Below are positions 56,373 through 64,000 of a DNA stretch of 64,000 nucleotides, one piece after another (within the stretch, counting starts at the first letter, position 1; each line of letters starts with the position of its first letter). The stretch is taken from NCBI GenBank assembly GCA_030848705.1, contig CM061243.1, positions 105,016,436-105,080,435 on the forward strand, in the 5' to 3' direction. Source of the stretch: Heracleum sosnowskyi. Taxonomy: Eukaryota; Streptophyta; Magnoliopsida; Apiales; Apiaceae. The position numbers and the translations under genes were made by a program. The notes below the pieces were generated by a model. The model saw only the letters and a list, made by a program, of their open reading frames with translations. It did no database searches and had not been told where the DNA came from.

Positions 56373-59300
56373 TTGCAGGGCATAAAAGAGAGCACCCTTA
56401 TCTTGGACAGTGGATGCTCAGGACACATGACTGGAAATAAAGCCCTGCTATCAGATTTTGAGGAGAAGGCTGGCCCAAAGGTTTCCTATGGAGATGGCAA
56501 CATAGGACGTACTATGGGATATGGCAATATCAATCTTGGAAGTGTCATCATCACTAATGTAGCTCTAGTCTCAGGACTCAAGCATAATCTGCTATCTGTG
56601 AGTCAAATCTGTGACAGAGGAAACCATGTAGATTTTCATACTGAACACTGTGAAGTTATCAGTAAATCTACTGGAAAAGTTGTTCTAGTTGGACACAGGC
56701 GCAACAATATTTATGAAGCAAGTTTGGTAACAAACTCTGATGGAAAAACAGTGTGTCTGACTGCAAGAATGTCAAATGAAGAGAGTTGGAATTGGCATAA
56801 GAAGCTCTCTCATCTCAATTTGAACAACATCAATGAGCTAATAAGAAAGGATCTTGTAAGGGGACTTCCAAAATCGATACTCAGTCTAGATGGCCTATGT
56901 GATTCTTGTCAAAAGGCCAAACAAAGGAAGTCATCTTTCAAGAGCAAATCTGAATCTTCAGTAGTGGAACCTTATCATCTTCTACATGTTGATCTCTTTG
57001 GACCAGTGAATGTGATGTCTATGGGCAGAAAGAAATATGATCTAGTAATTGTTGATGAATATACTAGATATATATGGGTGTATTTTTTATCAAAGAAGGA
57101 AGGAACTGCTCAAACTCTGATGGATCATGTAAATCTACTGGACAAAGGATCACAGCACAAAGTCAAAATTATAAGGAGTGATAATGGAACTGAATTCAGA
57201 AACTCAATCATGGAAGCTTTCTGCAAGGAAAGAGGAGTGAAACAAGAATTTTCTGCACCTGGAACTCCACAGCAAAATGGTGTAGTTGAAAGGAAGAACA
57301 GAACTCTAATTGAAGCTGCCAGAACAATGCTTGATGAAGCAAAGTTACCAACCTATTTCTGGGCAGAAGCTGTTCAAACGACTTGTTTTACTCAAAATGC
57401 TACACTGATCAACAAGCATGGGAAAACACCATATGAGATGGTGAAAAATAAGAAGCCAAATTTGAAATATTTTCATATATTTGGATGCAAATGCTTTGTG
57501 TTGAAGACTCATCCTGAACAGTTGACCAAGTTCGAGTTAAAAGCTGATGAAGGAATCTTTGTTGGCTATCCATTGTCAACAAAAGCATTCAGAGTCTACA
57601 ATCTGAGAACTAAAGTGATCATGGAATCCATACATGTGTCATTTGATGACAAGAAAATAACTGGACTTGAAGATGAAAATGAATATGATCAACTACGTTT
57701 TGAAAATGAAGCTTTATTCTCTGATGATGTAAACTCTGATGAAGCTGGTCTGACAAACTCTGACGAAGCATACTCTGAACCTCTACTGGTAAATACTGGA
57801 GAAACTGGAAATTCTCAAACTGAACAAAATAGAGAACCAGTTGAGGGGGAGCGTGAAGAAGCTCAACAAGACACAGCAAGTGAGTCAGTTGAGGAAACTG
57901 ATTCAAACTCTGACAGTTCAAACTCTGAGCCATCCAATTCAGGGGGAGCTTCAGATGCTGCAGAAAGTCAACATATGAATCAGGAGAGCATGGATCAAGG
58001 GGGAGGATTCAATAATGATGCAAGAAACCACTTACCAACAGCAAGAAAGTGGACACAGGCACATACACCTGATCTTATAATTGGAGATCATGATGCTAGT
58101 GTAAGAACTAGAAGTGCTACTACAAATGAATGCCTGTATCATGCTTTCTTGTCTCAAACAGAACCAAAGAAAGTGGAAGAAGCTCTTCAAGATGCTAACT
58201 GGATAACAGCAATGCAAGAAGAGTTAAATGAATTTGAAAGAAATGAAGTCTGGACACTTGTACCAAGACCAAAGAATAGATCAATTGTAGGTACAAAGTG
58301 GATTTTCAGAAACAAGACTGACAGTGAAGGTGTGATTACAAGAAACAAGGCTAGACTTGTGGCTAAAGGTTATTCACAACAGGAAGGAATTGACTATGAT
58401 GAAACCTTTGCTCCATTTGCAAGATTGGAGGCCATAAGAATGTTTCTGGCCTATGCTGCACACAAGAAGTTTAAAGTCTTTCAGATGGATGTGAAAAGTG
58501 TTTTTCTCAATGGGAAGCTTGAAGAAGAAGTGTTTGTTGAACAACCACCAGGATTTGTAGATTCCAAGCATCCAGATTATGTCTACAGGCTTGACAAGGC
58601 ATTATATGGACTAAAGCAAGCACCAAGAGCATGGTATGAAACTCTTGCTCAATTTCTTTTAGAAAGTGGGTTCACAAGAGGTACAATTGATAAAACTTTG
58701 TTTTATTTTAATTCTGGTGATAATTTGCTTTTAGTTCAAATTTATGTAGATGATATTATTTTTGGATCTACTAATGACAAACTTTGTAAGAAGTTTGCAA
58801 AGCTTATGCAGTCCAGGTACCAAATGAGCATGATGGGAGAGCTTAGTTATTTTCTAGGCTTACAGGTCAAGCAAACAGATGATGGGATTTTTATCAATCA
58901 AGCAAAGTATACCAGAAATCTTCTAAAGAAATTTGGTATGCTTGATAGTTCATCTGCTCCAACTCCCATGGCAACTGCAACAAAGCTATACAAAGACACA
59001 GGTGCTACAGTGGATATGACAACCTACAGAGGCATGATTGGGTCTTTACTGTATCTCACTGCAAGTAGACCTGATATCATGTATGCAACATGTCTTTGTG
59101 CAAGATTTCAAGCAGATCCCAGAGAGCCTCATCTAACAGCTGTAAAAAGGATTTTCAAATATCTCAAAGGAACCGTAACCTTGGGTTTGTGGTATCCTAG
59201 AGAATCAGAGTTTAAGCTAATTGGTTACTCTGATGCAGATTTTGCAGGCTGTAAGATAGACAGAAAAAGTACAAGTGGAAGCTGTCAATTCTTAGGTGAC

Positions 59301-59687
59301 AGATTGGTTTCTTGGTATAGCAAGAAACAGAAGTCAATTTCCACATCCACTGCAGAAGCAGAGTATATAGCTGCTGGTAGCTGTTGTGCACATATTTTAT
59401 GGATGAAGAATCAGTTGCTGGATTATGGGTTAAGGTACTCTAAAATACCTATTTACTGTGATAACCAAAGTGCTATTGCTATGACAGGTAACCCAGTACA
59501 GCATTCCATGACCAAGCACATCAGCATCAGGTATCATTTTATCAGGGAACATGTGGAAGAAGGGAACATTGAGCTTCATTTTGTGTCTACAGACCAACAA
59601 CTTGCAGATATCTTCACCAAACCTTTGAGTGAAGCTACTTTTACAAGATTGGTAACTGAACTTGGAATGATCTCTGGTTTTGACTAG
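56373..59687 (+). CDS. Element 4 pol (protease, integrase, RT, RNase H), intact
   Basis: 1104 codons with no stop, directly following the gag TGA and beginning TTG CAG GGC; translation must reach it by readthrough, frameshift or another RNA. Protease LDSGCSGHMTG at residues about 11-21. Pre-integrase zinc motif WHKKLSHL with CDSC. Integrase D207, D270 and E306, the typical D-D-35-E spacing. RT with QIYVDDIIFGS (YVDD near residue 791). RNase H with GYSDADFAG, AEAEYIAAG and KHISIRYHF. Ends ELGMISGFD. QMDVKSVFLNGK has Val where elements 2 and 3 have Ala, and FAPFARLEA has Phe where others have Val, so activity is uncertain although no reading-frame damage exists. Confidence 0.95.
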   Translation: MQGIKESTLILDSGCSGHMTGNKALLSDFEEKAGPKVSYGDGNIGRTMGYGNINLGSVIITNVALVSGLKHNLLSVSQICDRGNHVDFHTEHCEVISKSTGKVVLVGHRRNNIYEASLVTNSDGKTVCLTARMSNEESWNWHKKLSHLNLNNINELIRKDLVRGLPKSILSLDGLCDSCQKAKQRKSSFKSKSESSVVEPYHLLHVDLFGPVNVMSMGRKKYDLVIVDEYTRYIWVYFLSKKEGTAQTLMDHVNLLDKGSQHKVKIIRSDNGTEFRNSIMEAFCKERGVKQEFSAPGTPQQNGVVERKNRTLIEAARTMLDEAKLPTYFWAEAVQTTCFTQNATLINKHGKTPYEMVKNKKPNLKYFHIFGCKCFVLKTHPEQLTKFELKADEGIFVGYPLSTKAFRVYNLRTKVIMESIHVSFDDKKITGLEDENEYDQLRFENEALFSDDVNSDEAGLTNSDEAYSEPLLVNTGETGNSQTEQNREPVEGEREEAQQDTASESVEETDSNSDSSNSEPSNSGGASDAAESQHMNQESMDQGGGFNNDARNHLPTARKWTQAHTPDLIIGDHDASVRTRSATTNECLYHAFLSQTEPKKVEEALQDANWITAMQEELNEFERNEVWTLVPRPKNRSIVGTKWIFRNKTDSEGVITRNKARLVAKGYSQQEGIDYDETFAPFARLEAIRMFLAYAAHKKFKVFQMDVKSVFLNGKLEEEVFVEQPPGFVDSKHPDYVYRLDKALYGLKQAPRAWYETLAQFLLESGFTRGTIDKTLFYFNSGDNLLLVQIYVDDIIFGSTNDKLCKKFAKLMQSRYQMSMMGELSYFLGLQVKQTDDGIFINQAKYTRNLLKKFGMLDSSSAPTPMATATKLYKDTGATVDMTTYRGMIGSLLYLTASRPDIMYATCLCARFQADPREPHLTAVKRIFKYLKGTVTLGLWYPRESEFKLIGYSDADFAGCKIDRKSTSGSCQFLGDRLVSWYSKKQKSISTSTAEAEYIAAGSCCAHILWMKNQLLDYGLRYSKIPIYCDNQSAIAMTGNPVQHSMTKHISIRYHFIREHVEEGNIELHFVSTDQQLADIFTKPLSEATFTRLVTELGMISGFD

Positions 59688-61098
59688 AGATACGGGTTAG
59701 ACTCAAAAACTATACATGTTTGATTTTTATGCTCATGATTCCTTGCATGTATTAACTGTTATGAGTACCAGTGTCATAAACTCTGAAAGTAAACTCTGAT
59801 GCTAAACTCTGTTAGTCATAAAGTGTTGGTCATACTCTGATAGTTACAGTCTAATGCTATACTCTGATTGTAATTTTGTCTGAAACATATGGACCAATGA
59901 AGAAATTTGTATGAAGCATAATTCTCAGTAAGTAATTATGAATCCTTAAGAGTTGTATAGATTCTGATCTCAAATATGTGCAGTAAGTTAACACAGCATG
60001 ATACTGTCTCTGTATTTATAGCATCTCTTAGTTTATTAATCCTATACACTGAGTCTGTATTAGCTGTTTGCATTTTCTCTCATAAATTAATTGTATTAAC
60101 TGATGAAAAGTCTAAACTCTGTTAATTAATAGCAAATATTTCACCCTCATATCAAAAGATGCCAAAAAGAGCACAAATTCCTTTGAGATCATGTTGAGCC
60201 TAGGAAGATCCAGGAACTTATTGTATGAAATAAGGGCTAAAATCTTTGATTTTTGGTGACTAGTGCCAACCACTGATTACTGGAAAATAATAATAATAAT
60301 AATAATAATAAAATATATATATATATATATATATATATAAAGGGGGTGAAAAATAAAAGATATATCCAAATGAAAGGATATCAGAATACAGAGTTTAGAT
60401 ATAAAAATCAGATTTTATGTTAGATGAGAGTTTGAGCAATCAGTTTTTACTGTTTTAGTTTGTGGATTTTATGCACTTTGAGATGATCTAAATATTGATT
60501 TCGGTAAACTCTGCTATTGCACACACAATTATTCACACCTGTACAGTTTGAGAAAAGAGTTTATTGACAAAGAAGGACAAATGGTAAACACTGATGTATT
60601 GTGTGAAATACGCCGAGGTAACTTTATTTTAATCTCTGATGGTTAAAATGATTTCTTTGTTTCAGACATTTCATAATTTTGAGATTAGACATTTGTTTAG
60701 AAATTCGAAAGAGTATGATTACAAACGGTTCATATTTGTATTAAACAGAGGAGAGAGAGGTTGAGTGTTTTGAACAATGTGAAAAGCGGTAATTTTGGCT
60801 ATTTTTACTGCGCGTGTGTATTGGAAGTTGTTACATACAGCTGTTATCGTATGCATGATTGACATCTGTCCCACTCACACACTTTTCAAAGACGCCTGCT
60901 GTGTGTAGTAATAATTAAAACGATTGGGTTTTAATTTTCACAGTTATTATTTAAACTTACTACACATAAACGGTTTATTCTTTTACACACTTCATCTTTT
61001 CATAAGTTTTTACTCACAAACACTGTCTCAAACACTTTCACTGCATACATTCTACACTTTTCTCTGTCTTATTCCTTGCTTACTTCTAAACTTTTCTA
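59688..61098 (+). other. Element 4 post-pol spacer
   Basis: Non-coding 1.4 kb rich in AAACTCTG/ATACTCTGA words (59776-59870). It includes a microsatellite at 60286-60340 and an internal polypurine tract AAAGGGGGTGAAAAATAAAA (60339-60358). It matches element 3 except for the antisense ORF segment, which is missing around 60735-60815. TACACACTTCATC and CTTTTCTAATGGC lead into the third ORF. Confidence 0.65.
60286..60340. repeat. (AAT)n(AT)n microsatellite
   Basis: About nine AAT units followed by about 13 AT units. Element 3 has a 24-base homopolymer at the same place. Confidence 0.9.
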
Positions 61099-64000
61099 AT
61101 GGCTACTACAATGTTTACTGCTTCTGGGTTAGAATTTGTCCCTAATAACTATTCAGCTCCATTGGCAAATGAGAACGCACCGGAGGCGTTTCATTTGATT
61201 CAGAATTTCTTGTCAAACTCTGATATTGGTACTGCTCTCACCGCACCGTTGAAGATGTCTGCATCTCAAATCAGGACTCTTTGGCAGACAAGCACTTATG
61301 ATAATGGAGGAGAGTCTGGGTCTCCGTCCATAATTTTTGAATTTCAAGGCGACGAATTTACAGTTACTCCAACAACTGTTCGTGATGCTTTGGGTCTTGA
61401 GGATTTCAATGCTTTCATAATCTCTGTTGGTGATTCTGAGTTGGTTAAAATGATGAGAGAAATAGGCTACTCTGGACCATTGACAAAGATTGGTCAACTG
61501 AAAAGGTCGTTTTTGCGCAAGGAATGGAGTTTCTTTTTCGATTGCATCACCAGGGCTTTTGGAAAGAAGTGCACAAACTGGGATGCGATTCCCACTGATA
61601 GTCTGCAAATCGGGTATTCTCTTCTTTATGGAGGTAATTTTGATGTTGCTAGGCTAGTTCTAAATAATATAGGTGAGAAAATGACTGAAAACAGAGGTGT
61701 AGTCTATTTTGCAAGATTCTGTCAATTGATATTCTCTGAATGTGTTTCTGAAGTAGAAATAGCTGAGAATGATGTGATTCCCTGTTTTAAATTACATAAA
61801 CGCATATTCTCTGATCTAACTAATAAGGATAACAAGAAAGGGGATGTTGGTGTCTTGTTGCTACCTGGGTCTGTGCAACAATTTCTAGTCCAGTTACAAC
61901 AACAACAACTCGCAAACGCTGAAGTTGGACCTTCTGTGTCTCAATCACAGAGGTCAAAGAAGTCTAAGTTGAGAGCTGTTAAGTCTGCAAGAGTGAAGCC
62001 ATCAGCAAATGAAGCTGGGGTATCAAACACTGATGATATGCCTCAGAAGAAAAAGTTAAAGAAAAGAAGGGCCAACAGGGCAAAGTCTGATGATGTTGAT
62101 GAGGAGAGTGAAACTGATGATGAAACTCTTCATCAAAGGAAAAGAAGACTGGTGGCTGCACATCTGTTTGGTGCATCCAATGTAAATGCTGAAGCAGCAC
62201 CTATGCCTGAAATGGTAAGTGCTGATATAGAAGCTCCTACATCAAAGGCTGATGATGTAGTTGAGGAAGCTGCTGATCATTCTGACAGCAGAGTTTTTGA
62301 GAAAATGGATTTCTTTGTTGATGAAGATATTCTAGATGCACATCCTACTATCAGTATTTGTGATACTGAGGATGTAGCAGCTGATCAAGCCACCTTGGTC
62401 ATTGAAGACTCTGTTGCTTCTCACACAGAGAATCTTTCAGTTCACAATTTACATTCTGACAAAGGTGAGGAGGTTGATCAGAGGATAGCAGTTGCTACAG
62501 AGCCAATTGTTGATGAAGCTGTAGCAGAGAATGTACAAGAGGCTGCTGATAAGCTAAACTCTGAGGATATTATTCTTCTTGAAGCTTTGCAACAATCTGT
62601 TGTTGAGATTGTTCAAAAAGAAGCAGAGTTTGATACTAATGCCCACTCTGAGAATCCAGAAAGAATGGCAGAGAATGTTCCTGCAGAGAATACAGCAGAG
62701 GATGACAATGTTGAAGATAGTTCTGCTCATTCACATCCTGATATACCAGAGTTATCTGATATTCGATTAAACTCTGATGAGGAAAGAGAGGTCAATCGAG
62801 CTACTGCTGAGCATTTTCAGGATATGTACTACAATAGATGGGCTGCTGCAGATTGTATCTTTTCAGCACAGAGGGCTGCTGACTTTCTTAATGATTCTGT
62901 GAAGCAAATTTCAAACTCTGATGTTCTTACAAGTCTAAAGGCCACTGTGGTTCAAGTCAAAGCCTTAAACAATAGGTTTGATGAAACACAAACAGTGGTT
63001 ACAAATCTTAGGAATGAAGTTGGTCTAAGGGATCTTATTATTCTGCCATGTTCAAGCAGCAAGACAAGGATTCTGATGAACTTAAGAAGAGGCTTGGGAA
63101 AGTTGAGGAGAATCAGACTGCAATGTCTGCACAATTGAATTCTATTTCTAATGCTCTAGAATTGCTGACATCAGTACTACTTTCTGATGATGTCAAAAAG
63201 GGGGAGAGTGTACCTAATGACAAATGCAAAGACACTCAAACTCTGAGACGGAGGGATGATTCTGCTGATGGTGGAAGCAAGGAAACTGAGAGGAAGCAAA
63301 TTTCTGTTCAAGGGCAAAGAAGATCAAGATTAAATTCTGATAGGTTGACAAACTCTGCCAGTGGTTCAAGACTTAAGAGTTTAATTATTTCAGCTAATCC
63401 ATCTACTGATGAAGAAATTGCTACAAAAATGTTTCTAGAAGAACACGGTAATGAAGCTACAGTTGAAGACATGGAAGCTGAAATGCTGAGTCTTGCTGAA
63501 GAGCATGAGAAGAAATTGAAGGATGGTACTTACAAAAAGAAAGCTGTCAAGGCTCCTAGAAAGAAAGAAACTGGAATTTCTATCAAGGAAAATACTCAAC
63601 AGAGTATACAATACACCAGGAGGCCTGTAATAGCAAACGCTGATAAGGGCAAGGGTAAACTGATAGAAGAAAGACAGTTACCAAGGAAGAATTATTCAAC
63701 CTCTGACACTGCTCAAGTTGAATCAAAATTTATTAAATCAACCTCTGACGCTTCTCAAGTTGATGTTTCTACTAAAGTTGTAACAACCTCTGACAATGCT
63801 CATGTTGTGCAAACTCAACTAGCACCTCAACTCCAAGATACTTTTAGAAGACCTATACTTCCTGAAACTCTGAAGCCAGAAACTGTTAACTTCTCAGAAA
63901 CTAGAACTGTATTGGGTAAAGAATCTTATGATAAATCTGGATTAGGTTCACACAGGGAGAAGAGAATAAACAACAGGCCTGGAGATCAATCATCACTGGC
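61099..64000 (+). pseudogene. Element 4 third ORF, frameshifted, partial
   Basis: Starts MATTMFTASGLEFVPNN at 61099 and follows the element 3 third ORF closely through the globular N-terminal domain, the acidic middle and the start of the coiled coil. Around 63034-63043 about 22 bases present in element 3 are missing. This shifts the frame so that the open frame ends at 63138. The homologous sequence goes on in another frame from about 63048 to the window end without a stop that I could see. It is not an intact gene. The conserved C-terminal block lies beyond the window. Confidence 0.82.
63195..63208 (+). promoter_or_regulatory. Internal polypurine tract within third ORF, element 4
   Basis: AAAAAGGGGGAGAG, identical to element 3 at 42561-42574 (minus strand). 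Confidence 0.55.

Larger units (their letters stand above)
53475..64000 (+). mobile_element. Element 4: second copy of the element 3 family, opposite orientation, runs off the window
   Basis: 5' LTR 53475-53972, primer site, gag, pol, spacer and third ORF in the same order as element 3. The protein sequences are very close. It is inserted into element 2, 178 bp from the end of element 3. The 3' LTR lies beyond 64000, so its age and target duplication cannot be read. Compared with element 3 it lacks the antisense ORF segment, has intact pol, and has a frameshift in the third ORF. Confidence 0.95.

Noticed and set aside
40451..64000. Elements 3 and 4 as one large palindromic transposon
   Set aside because: Each has its own LTR and primer site, and element 3 has a complete target duplication; they are two insertions.

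Overview
This is nuclear DNA of a eudicot plant. It is AT-rich, its genes carry GT-AG introns, and it holds a nucleus-specific PHD-finger gene, a gene for a chloroplast-targeted protein, plant-type alcohol dehydrogenase exons, and many plant transposons (Ty1/copia LTR elements, Stowaway and Tourist MITEs, a Helitron, a hAT relic). The gene-size Sirevirus-like copia elements suggest an asterid, but that is only an impression; the species cannot be read from the window.

Layout. (1) 1-7834 (+): 3' part of a gene for an AIPP2/PAIPP2-type PHD-finger protein, nine exons visible. (2) 7835-14819: gene-free AT-rich DNA with two MITEs and a 3.4-kb patch of five diverged copies of one repeat. (3) 14820-18349 (+): complete five-exon gene for a small chloroplast membrane protein with a YtxH-like glycine-rich segment. 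(4) 18846-21614 (-): complete seven-exon zinc alcohol dehydrogenase-like gene, with a decayed copy of its exon 5 just beyond its stop. (5) 21615-27240: MITE, hAT transposase relic and a probable non-autonomous Helitron. (6) 27241-32588 (-): an old copia element with both LTRs, a TTGAA target duplication and three premature stops. (7) 33611 to the window end: a nest of three Sirevirus-like copia elements. Element 2 (+, from 33611) is split in the last codons of pol by element 3 (-, 40451-53296, AATCA target duplication, LTRs differing at two visible positions of 548). Its remainder is cut again 178 bp further on by element 4 (+, 53475 to beyond 64000). Elements 3 and 4 are the same family in head-to-head orientation.

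Elements 3 and 4 each carry gag (three zinc knuckles), pol (protease, integrase, RT, RNase H) and a very long third ORF after pol that has no visible membrane segment. Element 3 additionally has about 0.94 kb with an antisense ORF of 130 codons that element 4 lacks. The most unusual signals are element-specific short words repeated through LTR, coding and spacer DNA: AAACTCTGA in elements 3/4 and TCAACGGAATG in element 2. Also unusual are the large inverted pair made by elements 3 and 4, a splice-acceptor-like sequence at the gag/pol junctions, and premature stops that nearly all fit C-to-T change at Gln or Trp codons.

Exon borders were placed by eye from reading frame and splice consensus; small errors of a base are possible.
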